From assembly GCA_017556745.1 (NCBI GenBank), contig JAFYMF010000031.1, forward strand, positions 1-52,678: DNA of 52,678 nucleotides. The letters are read 5' to 3'. Under the pieces are notes generated by a model that was given only the letters and a program-made list of their open reading frames with translations, was not told where the DNA came from and made no database searches. The stretch is from Clostridia bacterium. Its GTDB lineage: Bacteria; Bacillota; Clostridia; Oscillospirales; CAG-272. Numbering within the stretch: the first letter of the stretch is position 1; each line of letters opens with the position of its first letter. Both the position numbers and the translations under genes were made by a program. Below, one piece after another: positions 41,889-50,881 of the stretch.

Positions 41889-42503
41889 ATGGATCAGATC
41901 AAAATCGGACATTTTATTGCACAAAAAAGGAAAGAGATCGGTCTGACTCAGATGCAGCTTGCCGAAAAGCTGGACATCACCGACAGAGCGGTTTCAAAGT
42001 GGGAGACAGGCAGATCATTGCCCGATTCCTCTATAATGCTTGACTTATGCAGTATTTTAAAGATCAACGTAAACGATTTGTTAAATGGGGAGGTTATAAT
42101 GGAAAATTACAATGAAAAAACAGAACAGCTTCTGCTGGAAATGACAAAACAAAAGGAAGATTCCGACAAACGGCTTTTGTTCTTTGAGATAATTATCGGC
42201 ATCTTTTCGGTTATTATTCTTCTTGGCGGGATATCGGTTGCAGCATTTTTGTCAATGGCCGTTTGGCTAAGAGTGTGTATCATTATATTGTCATTCATCG
42301 TGGCAATGATAGGATTCGTATTTGCCCTCAGAATAGAGCAGACCGCCGGCTACTACGAGTGTGGTAACTGCCACCACAGATACGTTCCTACCTTCAGTCA
42401 GGTAGTAATGGCAATGCACATAAACAGAACAAGATATATGAAGTGCCCCAAATGCGGTAAAAAATCCTGGCAGAAAAAGGTTATTTCACTTCATAACGAC
42501 TAA
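41889..42503 (+). CDS. XRE-family regulator with two helices and zinc ribbon
   Basis: 204 aa. Residues 1-65 are an XRE HTH (IGHFIAQKRKEIGLTQMQLAEKL, WETGRSLPD). Two hydrophobic helices follow at about 97-145. The C-terminus has a zinc ribbon (ECGNCHHRY..CPKCGKK). A DNA-binding protein tied to the membrane; the signal is unknown. AAAGGAGG lies 10 nt before the ATG. Confidence 0.9.
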   Translation: MDQIKIGHFIAQKRKEIGLTQMQLAEKLDITDRAVSKWETGRSLPDSSIMLDLCSILKINVNDLLNGEVIMENYNEKTEQLLLEMTKQKEDSDKRLLFFEIIIGIFSVIILLGGISVAAFLSMAVWLRVCIIILSFIVAMIGFVFALRIEQTAGYYECGNCHHRYVPTFSQVVMAMHINRTRYMKCPKCGKKSWQKKVISLHND

Positions 42504-42505
42504 GC

Positions 42506-42540
42506 AAATGGCTGTCTCGCTTTTGAGACAGCCATTTTGA
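42506..42540. terminator. bidirectional terminator between XRE and VOC genes
   Basis: Stem AAATGGCTGTCTC/GAGACAGCCATTT (42506-42518, 42525-42537) flanked by A- and T-rich ends. Confidence 0.9.
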
Positions 42541-42545
42541 CCGTT

Positions 42546-42905
42546 TTATTTATATTCTCTGAACTGTACCGATACTCCGTCGGGATCATATACATAGAAA
42601 TATTTTGCAGTAGGCTCAGGATTGCGAATATCAGAGGGATTCATGCCAAGGCTTACCGCTTTAACGTGTACAGTCTCAAGCTCGTCAGTGGCAAAGCAGA
42701 GAAACATTCCCTTTCCCTCAAAAGTCTGTCCCTCTTGCATGGCAATAATCTCTACCTCGGTATCTCCCTCATTGTCAGCAAGGTATGCAACGTTTCCGCC
42801 ATTTGCGGAAAACTGCTTTATTACCTTAAGCCCTGCAAGCTCGGTATAAAACCGCATAGAAGCTTCAAAATTCTTTACACGAAGTGAAATATGATGGAAT
42901 TTCAT
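42546..42905 (-). CDS. VOC-superfamily (glyoxalase-like) protein
   Basis: 119 aa. Vicinal oxygen chelate fold: HHISLRVKNFEASMRFY at the start, EVEIIA in the middle, and YVYDPDGVSVQFREY at the end supply His and Glu metal ligands. May be a lactoylglutathione-lyase-like enzyme or a resistance-type binding protein; substrate unknown. Single gene with AAGGG upstream. Confidence 0.88.
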   Translation of the reverse strand: MKFHHISLRVKNFEASMRFYTELAGLKVIKQFSANGGNVAYLADNEGDTEVEIIAMQEGQTFEGKGMFLCFATDELETVHVKAVSLGMNPSDIRNPEPTAKYFYVYDPDGVSVQFREYK

Positions 42906-43104
42906 CAGTTTATACCCTTTCTTTTATGTATATCTTTTTATCGTCGGTCTTATCCTATCATATTTCGCAAATTGTGTCAAGTATAACGAAAAACATCTAA
43001 AAGAGTTTCGCGTATAGTATTTTTAACTTATGGTTATTGCAATATTCAGTAACATAATATATAATGTATTTGTAGCAAAAGATAAACCACAGGAGGTAAT
43101 GACG

Positions 43105-43329
43105 ATGATAAGCCCACACAAAAAGAAATTTATTGCACCTATCATAATTACAGTGATAATGATACTTTACTACATCGCTTATTTTTGTCTCATGCTATAC
43201 ATACCCGGTATACTCAAATATATTTTGGGTATTTTTCCTGTTATTTTTTCAGTTGTTACAATTGCGGTATGCATTGAAAGAATAAATGAAATAAAGAAAG
43301 GTGAAGAAGATGATCTTAGTAAATACTGA
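43105..43329 (+). CDS. small two-helix membrane protein
   Basis: 74 aa, with hydrophobic helices near residues 9-30 and 35-57 and an acidic C-terminus. AGGAGG lies 8 nt before the ATG at 43105; upstream ATGs (43030, 43099) lack proper spacing. Overlaps the YbjQ gene by 20 bp, so coupled to it. Family not recognised. Confidence 0.75.
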   Translation: MISPHKKKFIAPIIITVIMILYYIAYFCLMLYIPGILKYILGIFPVIFSVVTIAVCIERINEIKKGEEDDLSKY

Positions 43330-43624
43330 TTACATCAGCGGCAAAGAGTTTGAAATGCTCGGTCTTGTTAAAGGCAGTACCATCCAGTCAAAGCACGTGG
43401 GAAAAGACATAATGCAGAGCTTTAAAACTCTGGTCGGCGGAGAGTTGAAAGCCTATACCGAAATGATGAACGAGGCAAGAGCACTTGCTACCAAGAGAAT
43501 GGTAGAGGAAGCCGAGGCGCTCGGGGCAGATGCTGTTGTAAACATTCATTATTCCTCCGCCGCAGTTATGCAGGGTGCGGCCGAGGTTATTGCATACGGC
43601 ACTGCTGTTAAGTTTATAAACTGA
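43310..43624 (+). CDS. YbjQ/DUF74 family protein
   Basis: 104 aa. The EALGADAVVNIHYSSAAVMQGAAEVIAYGTAV region is typical of YbjQ (heavy-metal-binding-like, pentameric) proteins; role unknown. The ATG at 43310 is chosen over GTG at 43301 because AAAGG is 8 nt upstream. Confidence 0.9.
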   Translation: MILVNTDYISGKEFEMLGLVKGSTIQSKHVGKDIMQSFKTLVGGELKAYTEMMNEARALATKRMVEEAEALGADAVVNIHYSSAAVMQGAAEVIAYGTAVKFIN

Positions 43625-43628
43625 TTAA

Positions 43629-43667
43629 AAGGTAAGCGGAAATATTATCTCCGCTTACCTTTTTTTG
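43629..43667 (+). terminator. terminator after ybjQ-like gene
   Basis: AGGTAAGCGGA/TCCGCTTACCT stem (43630-43640, 43650-43660) followed by seven T. Confidence 0.93.
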
Positions 43668-43737
43668 CCTTTAAACCCCGTTTAAACCACATTATTTAGA
43701 TATATTTATAATGTCTCTTTAGACATATATCTCAATC

Positions 43738-43766
43738 TTGAAGTGCCGTAAATGGTATGATATAAT
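43738..43766 (+). promoter_or_regulatory. Nudix gene promoter
   Basis: TTGAAG (43738-43743), 17-nt spacer, TGA-TATAAT extended -10 (43761-43766). Confidence 0.82.
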
Positions 43767-43805
43767 ATATACAAATTAACCGTCGCACAGGAGAAAACGT
43801 AAAAT

Positions 43806-44333
43806 ATGAACGAAGAAATCAGGATAGATCTGACTGACAAGGAATGGCCCCTTGACTACATTGACCATGACAGAGAAATAGTAAGAGCCATAGTTTTCGA
43901 TGATAAAGAAAACTTCTACTTTGTACGTGCCCATCGAGACGACGATTTCGGACGCGCTACTTTGATAGAAACCTCGGGCGGCGGTGTTGAAAAAGGAGAA
44001 GATCTAAACACTGCCATTTTACGTGAACTTAAAGAAGAGCTCGGTGCCGAGGTTGAGATAATCTGTAAAATAGGTGTAGTCAGTGACTACTATAATCTTA
44101 TCCACCGTCATAATATAAACAATTATTATCTGTGCAAAGCAGTGTCATTTGGAGACAACAGTCTTACACAAGAGGAAATGGAGAACTTCCACCTCTCTAC
44201 TATGAAGCTTAGTTATGAAGATGCTCTGCTTGAATATGAAAGATGCTCATGTACAAAGGTTGGCAGACTTGTGGCCGCAAGGGAGATCCCCATACTAAAA
44301 AGAGCCGCCGAGCTCCTAAGTATCTTAAACTAA
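43806..44333 (+). CDS. Nudix hydrolase
   Basis: 175 aa. The Nudix box GGVEKGEDLNTAILRELKEELG (G-x5-E-x7-RE-L-x-EE-L-G) lies at about residues 59-81. Hydrolyses a nucleoside diphosphate derivative; the exact substrate is unknown. AGGAG before the ATG. Single gene followed by a repeat-rich gap. Confidence 0.93.
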   Translation: MNEEIRIDLTDKEWPLDYIDHDREIVRAIVFDDKENFYFVRAHRDDDFGRATLIETSGGGVEKGEDLNTAILRELKEELGAEVEIICKIGVVSDYYNLIHRHNINNYYLCKAVSFGDNSLTQEEMENFHLSTMKLSYEDALLEYERCSCTKVGRLVAAREIPILKRAAELLSILN

Positions 44334-44459
44334 GCTATAGTTCATCGATTAAAAAATTCATTACACTATATATAATGAAAAAAAGAGGAGAGAAAAGCGG
44401 GCGTACTCTTAAAGGCAGTTTTAAAATTCAATAGAACACATAGTCCACCAACAGGAAAA

Positions 44460-44497
44460 GGACAGAGAATCTTGAAAAATTCTCTGCCCTTTTTTTG
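44460..44497 (+). terminator. terminator downstream of the Nudix gene
   Basis: GGACAGAGAAT/ATTCTCTGCCC stem with one mismatch (44460-44470, 44479-44489), then seven T. The stretch 44334-44459 before it holds no convincing gene, only a 19-codon frame. Confidence 0.8.
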
Positions 44498-44504
44498 ACA
44501 AGCA

Positions 44505-44736
44505 CTGCATTTGTGGGCACAAATGCATATAGTGAAATATTTTGCTATCGCAAAATGTTTTGCGATAACAAAACGTGAAATAATGTGCTTCCGCGCATTG
44601 TGAAATATCTCGCCTTGCTCAATGTAAAATGAAATTTGCCCACGTTCGCGTAAGCGGACATTCCGTCGCAAAGCGATTTCACTTGCCCGAAATGGCAAAT
44701 TTCATTGCGTACCTGCTCTATGGCAGGTACGCAAGA
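44505..44736. repeat. hairpin-rich intergenic repeat
   Basis: A series of small hairpins: TGCATTTGTG/CACAAATGCA, ATTTTGC-TATC-GCAAAAT, GTTTTG/CAAAAC, CATTTCG-like, TCGCAAAGCGA, TTTGCC/GGCAAA and finally GCGTACCTGC/GCAGGTACGC (44707-44732). They are spaced by the word GTGAAAT or TGAAATTT. It has no coding features on either strand and fills the 554-bp gap before the next lipoprotein. Confidence 0.65.
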
Positions 44737-44887
44737 TTCTCCTCTTTTTATTTTTGAAATCAACACTTAGAATATCATTATAAATTTTCTATAAAAAAAT
44801 TAAAAAAACATAAAACCGATGCGATTTCTAAATCCCCCTTATGAGTGTAAGGAACAAAAAAACAAAAACCGAAAGGAAAAAATAACT

Positions 44888-46063
44888 ATGAAAACCATGA
44901 AAAAAATTCTTTGCTTCTCACTCACCCTTATCGCTCTGCTTCAGTTTACCGCATGCGGAAACGATGAAAATGTTTTCGATAATGAAAATATTTTCGATTT
45001 GATGTCCCAGACAAACTTCTATGAAAACTCTTCAGCAGACCACAACGATAGCGAAAACATTTCTGAGCCGAGTAAACCCACCGAGAAATATGAGTCTGAA
45101 TATATGACTCCCTACGGTATAACCACTATGGTCAAAGATGATTTCCTCGAATTCGCTGACGACGATCAGAGAATGTTCTTCACTAAAGACGGCGCACTTA
45201 AAAGCAGTACTGAGCTTGACGGAACATTTTGGTTTCCTGAAAATGCAGATATAAGTGAAACACTTTGCATTTGTAATGAGGCAGCATACATTGATTCAAA
45301 AGGTTATCTCCATTTATTCGATGACGGTGACGAACGTATCTGTAACGATATAAAAGGTGAGATAGTATGGTACTACACCTCTTGGTCATCTCTCACCATT
45401 ATAAGTGTTGATGAAAACGGTTATATGTTTTATAACGAAATAGACAGCACCGGTGTCAAGAGTAAAGACAACGTTCCGTTTTCCTTATATGATTTAGATA
45501 AAAAAGTATACTACGATAGAGTTGACTCCATTTACTTTGTCAACGATGGATTCGGCAGTCCTGTAGTTTATGTGGAAATAGACGGTATTACATCCTATAG
45601 CAAAATAGGTATCAGCGTCTTTTTTCATGAAAGAACTTATATGATGATAACAACCAAAGATAATGTTCCCACAAAGGATATTCTGGATTACAAACACTTT
45701 AATTCCCAGTCCCCTCTGTACAAAAAGGACGGAGACAACGATGCAATATACTATATGTACTCAGATAACGAGTTACCCATCAACATGCCTGGCGGCAAGA
45801 GTGTAGACCAATTGACTCAGGCAATCTTTGGCCAAGTTATTTACCTCATTTTCAATGACGGCAGCATCTACTCCGGAGAATGTTCTTATCTTATTTCAGG
45901 TACAGATATGACCCTTGATACCTATCTTACCGATTTAAACAAAAGCGGTTCTATTGTTAGTATCTACCGTTCCGAATATTCAAATCGCGGTGAATGTCAG
46001 ATTCGTATTCTCATGGATGACAATGTTACCTATGAGTACGTAACAGAAAACAGCCGTCACTAA
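44888..46063 (+). CDS. unknown lipoprotein
   Basis: 391 aa. Start at 44888 (the frame is open from 44819 but the signal peptide begins here); lipobox FTAC at about residue 20, followed by a low-complexity Asn/Asp/Glu linker and a beta-rich, Tyr-rich domain. AAAGGA lies upstream. No family recognised; the domain could be beta-propeller-like. It is the first of three unrelated-looking lipoproteins in this end of the window. Confidence 0.75.
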   Translation: MKTMKKILCFSLTLIALLQFTACGNDENVFDNENIFDLMSQTNFYENSSADHNDSENISEPSKPTEKYESEYMTPYGITTMVKDDFLEFADDDQRMFFTKDGALKSSTELDGTFWFPENADISETLCICNEAAYIDSKGYLHLFDDGDERICNDIKGEIVWYYTSWSSLTIISVDENGYMFYNEIDSTGVKSKDNVPFSLYDLDKKVYYDRVDSIYFVNDGFGSPVVYVEIDGITSYSKIGISVFFHERTYMMITTKDNVPTKDILDYKHFNSQSPLYKKDGDNDAIYYMYSDNELPINMPGGKSVDQLTQAIFGQVIYLIFNDGSIYSGECSYLISGTDMTLDTYLTDLNKSGSIVSIYRSEYSNRGECQIRILMDDNVTYEYVTENSRH

Positions 46064-46092
46064 AATTTTATAATAAAAGAAACGGCAGAAAT

Positions 46093-46121
46093 TTGAAAAA
46101 GAAACAAATATATGATATAAT
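46093..46121 (+). promoter_or_regulatory. promoter of the small ORF - sigma gene pair
   Basis: TTGAAA (46093-46098), 17-nt spacer, TGA-TATAAT (46116-46121). Confidence 0.85.
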
Positions 46122-46179
46122 ATGTCAAATTACTGCCCTTTCTTTCATCCCTCGGCAAATTTATAAGAAGAGATGAAGA

Positions 46180-46329
46180 ATGGATAGAAAAGAAAATCAA
46201 AAACAGCATCATTTTCTGTTCTGCATCTTCAGTGCAGACAAAGCAGAAAATCCAATGCCCCAAATCAGGGCATCCGGATTACTCAAATATTTAAGACAAG
46301 TTTTTAAGGACAGTAAAAAAGGGAGTTAA
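46180..46329 (+). CDS. 49-aa protein just upstream of the sigma gene
   Basis: ATG at 46180 to TAA at 46329: a basic, soluble peptide (MDRKENQKQHHFLFCIFSAD at the start). It lies between the promoter and the sigma gene, ends 2 bp before the sigma start codon, and its last codons carry the sigma gene's ribosome site (GGGAG), so translation is probably coupled. Its own ribosome site is weak (AGAAGAG). Not a family I recognise; a cofactor or inhibitor of the sigma factor is possible. Confidence 0.55.
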   Translation: MDRKENQKQHHFLFCIFSADKAENPMPQIRASGLLKYLRQVFKDSKKGS

Positions 46330-46331
46330 AA

Positions 46332-47978
46332 ATGGAACGTGATTTGCTTATCAGCCTGGTATCTGCCGCTCAAAGGGGCAAATCCGATGCAATGGACAAA
46401 CTGTTCACAACGTTTTATAATGACGTTTATTATTTTGCACTTAAAACAATAAAGGATTCTGATACCGCTTGCGATATCACACAGGAAACATTTCTGGAGA
46501 TCATTAATACCATAGGTAGTTTGAAAGAACCCGCCGCCTTTGTTATCTGGATGAAGCAAATCACATATCACCGATGTACACGGTACTTCAAGAAGAAAAA
46601 AGACGTGTTAGTGGAAGAAGATGAGGATGGTAATACCATTTTTGATACTCTTGTGGATGAAAGTGAGGATTCTATTCCGGAAGAGGTATATGAAAAAGAG
46701 GATTTCCGTAACACAATTCTCGGTATAATCAATGAGCTGACGGAGGAACAGCGATCTGCCGTCATGATGTATTATTTCGATGAGCTTTCCGTTGGGCAGA
46801 TAGCAGAGATCCAGGGTGTCTCGGACGGTACTGTAAAAAGCAGATTGAATTATGCCCGTAAAGCTATCAAGAAATCTGTGGAGGATTACGAAGAGAAGCA
46901 CAATATCAAGTTGCATTCTTTCTCTTTCCTGCCTTTGCTTATGCTGTTCTTTGGCAAAGAAATTATGCCTGCGGCAAAAGTGGCAGAAATCGGAACAGTG
47001 GTTTCAGGAGCTGCAAGTACCGCCGCCGGTACTGTCGCCCTTGCGTCTCAAGGCGTTGGAGGTATAGCAGCGGCTGCATCGGTTCAGACAACAGCCGCCG
47101 TCACCGGAGCAGGAATAGCCGCAAAAATCGCTGCTATCCCCATCGTTACAAAGATTATAGCAGCTATTTCTGCCGTTGCTTTAACTGTAGGTGGAGTAAC
47201 AGTAATAAGTAATGTTGCAAGTGATACCGACAGTACAGTTGACAGTACTACATATGATACCACTGATATAACTATCGACAACACTACTGAGGTTCCGTCG
47301 GATGAAACTATCGATATAATTACCGACAGTACTACCGAAGTTCCGACAGACGAAACTACAGATGATACTACCGACAGTACTAGCGAAACTCCGGTAGACG
47401 AGACTACGAACGATATTGTCGACAATCCTCACGACTGCGTAGATATGAACGATGATTGTGTTTGTGATATCTGTCCCGAACCGGTACATCACCCAAGCAG
47501 TCCCGGACACGAGGCTCGCTGCATAGTATGCAGACGTTTACTCGAATTCCGCGATGAAGACGACGACTTCCGTTGTGACGAATGCGGACAGTATCTTTGC
47601 GGTGATATTCACTATTCGGGACATTTGGATGATAACCTTGACGACATATGTGACTGGTGTTCTCATAAGCATAAAGATTCGGACTACGATCACGTCTGTG
47701 ATGCGTGTCATACAATTATGGAAAATGTCGATCATAAAGATCTGGACGGTGATTGTTATTGTGATGATTGTCCTGCAATGATACACCATTCAAACGGGAT
47801 TGGACATGACGACTTCTGTATTCTCTGTGGATTTCACTTTGGATTCTTTGACGCGGACGGGGATTCGTGTTGTGACGAATGCGGACAATTACCTTGCGGC
47901 GAATACCATCGCGATGTACACTTAGATAGCGATTTAAACAATATTTGCGAGTTGTGCGGTGTCGAATATTCTTTTTAA
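46332..47978 (+). CDS. ECF-type sigma factor fused to membrane helix and Cys-rich outer domain
   Basis: 548 aa. Residues about 1-180 are a sigma-70 ECF pair: region 2 (FYNDVYYFALKTIKDSDTACDITQETFLEIINTI) and region 4 (LTEEQRSAVMMYYFDELSVGQIAEIQGVSDGTVKSRLNYARKAIKK). An Ala/Gly/Val-rich segment follows at about 200-295, with a hydrophobic helix near 275-297. Then comes a Thr/Asp-rich linker (about 298-360), and a Cys/His/Asp-rich end with repeats of the type DxDxxCDxC (about 366-545). If the helix spans the membrane, the sigma domain stays inside and the Cys-rich part is outside. GGGAG lies before the ATG. Confidence 0.85.
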   Translation: MERDLLISLVSAAQRGKSDAMDKLFTTFYNDVYYFALKTIKDSDTACDITQETFLEIINTIGSLKEPAAFVIWMKQITYHRCTRYFKKKKDVLVEEDEDGNTIFDTLVDESEDSIPEEVYEKEDFRNTILGIINELTEEQRSAVMMYYFDELSVGQIAEIQGVSDGTVKSRLNYARKAIKKSVEDYEEKHNIKLHSFSFLPLLMLFFGKEIMPAAKVAEIGTVVSGAASTAAGTVALASQGVGGIAAAASVQTTAAVTGAGIAAKIAAIPIVTKIIAAISAVALTVGGVTVISNVASDTDSTVDSTTYDTTDITIDNTTEVPSDETIDIITDSTTEVPTDETTDDTTDSTSETPVDETTNDIVDNPHDCVDMNDDCVCDICPEPVHHPSSPGHEARCIVCRRLLEFRDEDDDFRCDECGQYLCGDIHYSGHLDDNLDDICDWCSHKHKDSDYDHVCDACHTIMENVDHKDLDGDCYCDDCPAMIHHSNGIGHDDFCILCGFHFGFFDADGDSCCDECGQLPCGEYHRDVHLDSDLNNICELCGVEYSF

Positions 47979-48150
47979 ATAACTAATTGAGAACTGTTTA
48001 AGTTGTCTTTGGTATTATAAGTGCTGTTTTAATTGTGATTGTTTTTCTGCTATAGAAAAGAAAAATATAGCTTAGAGTTCTGTATGCAGCGAGTATATTT
48101 TTAATATCACTTCCGGCGTATGATGTGGGTATAATAAATTCAAATATAAA

Positions 48151-48212
48151 CAAAAGCGGAGGCTTGGCGCAGTGTCCTTAACGAAACTGTGCCAAGCCTC
48201 CGCTTTTGCTTT
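48151..48212. terminator. long bidirectional terminator between sigma gene and gpsA
   Basis: 23-bp stem (48151-48173 with 48186-48208, one G-U pair) with CAAAAG..CTTTTG ends. 170 bp after the sigma stop and 55 bp from the gpsA end. The arm word CCTCCGCTTTTGCTTTG recurs at 50761 and, degenerate, at 52276. Confidence 0.85.
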
Positions 48213-48265
48213 GTTATTAAATTATATATAGCTCAACGAGAAAGACAAGAAGACACAAACTACAA

Positions 48266-49303
48266 TTATGCGTCACGTATATCACTGAAGCTGGTAACGT
48301 GATTTTCAGCCTTCAATTCTCTTGTCATCAGTATTTCGATAACGGCAGAAACGTCCACTCTCCCTGATACCACTGCATGGAGCATCTCCGTTATGGGCAT
48401 TTCCACGTTATATTTTTTTGCAAGAGTTATTGCCGCAGGTAATGCATTAAGTCCTTCAACTACCATTCCCACCTGTTCTATAGCATCACTGACTGAAACA
48501 CCCTGTCCTATCAGAATTCCGCAACGGTTGTTTCGGCTGTGCATACTTGTGGCGGTAACGATAAGATCGCCGATACCCGCCAGTCCCCCAAAGGTTTGTT
48601 CCCTGCATCCCATAGCAAGTCCCAATTTACAAATTTCGGCAATTCCTCTGGTTATTATAGCCGCTTTTGCATTATCCCCCGATCCAAGCCCGACAGCTAT
48701 ACCGGAGGCCAATGCAATTACGTTCTTCAGTGCCCCACACAGCTCTACTCCGCGGATGTCGTCGTTTGTATATACCCGCATATACCCGGTTGTAAATACC
48801 TTTTGTACTGTTTCAGCCGCGACAGCATCGTCACTTGCGGATATAATGGTTGTAGGAAGATCCTTTATAACTTCCTCTGCGTGGGTTGGACCCGAGAGAG
48901 CCACCAATTTGACGGTTGGATTTTTAATTTCATCCGCAATGATCTCTGTCATTGTATACAGTGTACCCTCTTCGATTCCTTTGGCTACGTCAACAATGAT
49001 AAGTCCATCGGAAATATAAGGAGCGGCCTTCTGCGCGACAGACCTGACAAACACCGACGGGACGGCAAAGACAAGAATATCCTTTTCCGCACATGCCGCC
49101 GGCATATCCTTGGTATATACTATTCCGCCCGGCAACTCGACATCAGGAAAATTCCGATGCCGCCGCTGAGACAATAGCATATCTATCTCAGACTCCACCG
49201 CCGACCAAACGGTTACCTCATTTCCTGCGTTAAAGAGCATTCTCGCAAGTGCAATACCCCAGGTACCGGCACCGAGAATACCGATCTTCATTTTATTTGA
49301 CAT
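48266..49303 (-). CDS. gpsA: glycerol-3-phosphate dehydrogenase [NAD(P)+]
   Basis: 345 aa. NAD motif GILGAGTWGIALA near residue 7, LSGPTHAEEV, GALKNVIALASG, GLAGIGDLIVT and the catalytic Lys region fit GpsA. Makes sn-glycerol-3-phosphate from dihydroxyacetone phosphate for phospholipids. Start at 49303; ATG at 49291 is also possible (no strong SD), and the frame is open to 49345. Confidence 0.95.
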   Translation of the reverse strand: MSNKMKIGILGAGTWGIALARMLFNAGNEVTVWSAVESEIDMLLSQRRHRNFPDVELPGGIVYTKDMPAACAEKDILVFAVPSVFVRSVAQKAAPYISDGLIIVDVAKGIEEGTLYTMTEIIADEIKNPTVKLVALSGPTHAEEVIKDLPTTIISASDDAVAAETVQKVFTTGYMRVYTNDDIRGVELCGALKNVIALASGIAVGLGSGDNAKAAIITRGIAEICKLGLAMGCREQTFGGLAGIGDLIVTATSMHSRNNRCGILIGQGVSVSDAIEQVGMVVEGLNALPAAITLAKKYNVEMPITEMLHAVVSGRVDVSAVIEILMTRELKAENHVTSFSDIRDA

Positions 49304-49374
49304 TTTATTTTCATCTTTCTTTTTAGGGTATATTTTATTACGCAAAAACTCGTTATCAAACTGCCTACTGCTTC

Positions 49375-49403
49375 AGTATAACATAAGTTTTACCATTTTT
49401 CAA
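49375..49403 (-). promoter_or_regulatory. gpsA promoter
   Basis: TTGAAA (49398-49403), 17-nt spacer, TATACT (49375-49380) on the minus strand. The rest of 49304-49644 is otherwise non-coding. Confidence 0.75.
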
Positions 49404-49516
49404 CCGTCCGCTTTGTCATTATAAATTATGGGAGAAGTAAAAACAGTCGAAAAATGATATTCCGCAAAACTGCGGCATGTCCGAAATACCTGCTGTTTCT
49501 TTCGCTTGTGCAGTTA

Positions 49517-49545
49517 TTGACAAAATAATGTGCCTATGATATAAT
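49517..49545 (+). promoter_or_regulatory. promoter of lipoprotein gene
   Basis: TTGACA (49517-49522), 17-nt spacer, TGA-TATAAT (49540-49545); start about 90 nt before the ATG. Confidence 0.88.
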
Positions 49546-49644
49546 AAAATTGTACAAGATTTCCAAAAGTCAAGGACTTTAGGGAACTGTTTGTCCTGCT
49601 TATACGTCAAACAATATGAAAACATCAAAAGGAGGTAAGGTTGT

Positions 49645-50712
49645 ATGAGAAAAATTATTTCTTTGGTTTCCGCTTTGTCGCTCATAGTATTACTTGTAGG
49701 ATGCAGTGATATCAAACCAAACACCGATGAAACTACTCTAACTCCACCCGAAACAAACGAAACAACGTTTGAACAACCAAGCAACAGTAACCCCGATGAG
49801 ACGGACTCTGCTACTGTTGAAACAGATTTTGAAAGCGATCCGGAATCGGGCAGTAAACGGGATACTATCACAAATATAGCTGACTGGGAAGCTCTCCCAT
49901 GGTCAAAAGAACCATCCCCCGGATGGAAAAATGCCCCCGGCGCATACAATTTCATCTACAATCTGGTCAGCGGAGAATCGACGATCCCCGAATACAACGA
50001 GCTCGGTATCAAAGACTATACTATCATGTTTATTGAAGATGATCCAAGAGGCGGCGCGGTTTTGAGTTTTACCTTTACGGTTACCGGCAATTCTCTCCCG
50101 GAAACACTTCCGCCCGGAACGTATACGAAAATAGTTTATGATGGCCAGGATGTCTATCTCTATGACGGTGACATTCCTAAAACCGTTCAAGAATCAGAGG
50201 AGATAAACAGAATAAAACATGGCATTGACAAATTCGAGGACGATACCGCGGCGCAAGCGGTTCACGCTTATTTTTCATTTATGAGACCATGGGAAATATC
50301 CCCTTACGGCGAATGGGATACCAGTGACGGTATCCTGCCTGCAGACTATATCTGTTATTTCTATGGAGAATACTTGGAAATCGGCATTGATGATATGCAG
50401 AGACTTCTTTCGGAAAAGTTTGGCATAACTATCGAAAAGCCAACGGAGGATGGTTGTTATCTAAACCGTTGTAAATACAATAAAGAAACAAATACTGTTT
50501 TTTATGCCGATACACGTGGTTACGAATCGCCACACCGTATCATAGATTGTAACGTCATAGACGGAACGTCTTATGTTACGGTTCAGTTTTATGCAGACAG
50601 ACTGTTCCTTCTCCCATCTCACAAAATCACGTATAAAATAGGTGCCGGTGAGGTATTCCTCGGTTATGAGATAATTGAGGTCGGTAACTATGAGCCTAAG
50701 GGTTACATATAA
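49645..50712 (+). CDS. unknown lipoprotein with Thr/Glu-rich linker
   Basis: 355 aa. Lipobox LVGC at about residue 20; a Thr/Glu/Pro-rich linker to about 75; then a mixed alpha/beta domain not recognised. AGGAGG lies 9 nt before the ATG. Followed by a terminator of the repeated CTCCGCTTTTG type. Confidence 0.75.
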   Translation: MRKIISLVSALSLIVLLVGCSDIKPNTDETTLTPPETNETTFEQPSNSNPDETDSATVETDFESDPESGSKRDTITNIADWEALPWSKEPSPGWKNAPGAYNFIYNLVSGESTIPEYNELGIKDYTIMFIEDDPRGGAVLSFTFTVTGNSLPETLPPGTYTKIVYDGQDVYLYDGDIPKTVQESEEINRIKHGIDKFEDDTAAQAVHAYFSFMRPWEISPYGEWDTSDGILPADYICYFYGEYLEIGIDDMQRLLSEKFGITIEKPTEDGCYLNRCKYNKETNTVFYADTRGYESPHRIIDCNVIDGTSYVTVQFYADRLFLLPSHKITYKIGAGEVFLGYEIIEVGNYEPKGYI

Positions 50713-50740
50713 ATTCAGACTTGACAATCAGTTAAATAGA

Positions 50741-50773
50741 GCAAAAGTGGAGGTTTTATCCCTCCGCTTTTGC
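50741..50773 (+). terminator. terminator after the lipoprotein gene
   Basis: GCAAAAGTGGAGG/CCTCCGCTTTTGC stem (50741-50753, 50761-50773, one G-U pair), continuing into the 120-bp repeat. Confidence 0.85.
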
Positions 50774-50881
50774 TTTGCAATAATATTTACACAAACTCGT
50801 TAGATACCCTATAAGAACATAAGCGTTATACAAAACAAAGGAACAGAGAACGAACTCCTTCCGTCACACTTCGCGTGCCAC
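50762..50881. repeat. 120-bp dispersed repeat, copy 1
   Basis: Identical at 117 of 120 positions to 52276-52395. Ends CACTTCGCGTGCCAC and is followed here by the GC-rich palindrome CCTCCCCCGGGGAGG (50881-50895). It fills much of the gap 50713-51046. Confidence 0.9.

Noticed and set aside
44366..44698. Minus-strand frame of 110 codons over the hairpin repeat and terminator
   Set aside because: It reads through a terminator and repeat hairpins; no ribosome site; composition follows the repeat.
48393..49177. Two plus-strand frames opposite gpsA
   Set aside because: Shadows of gpsA on the other strand.
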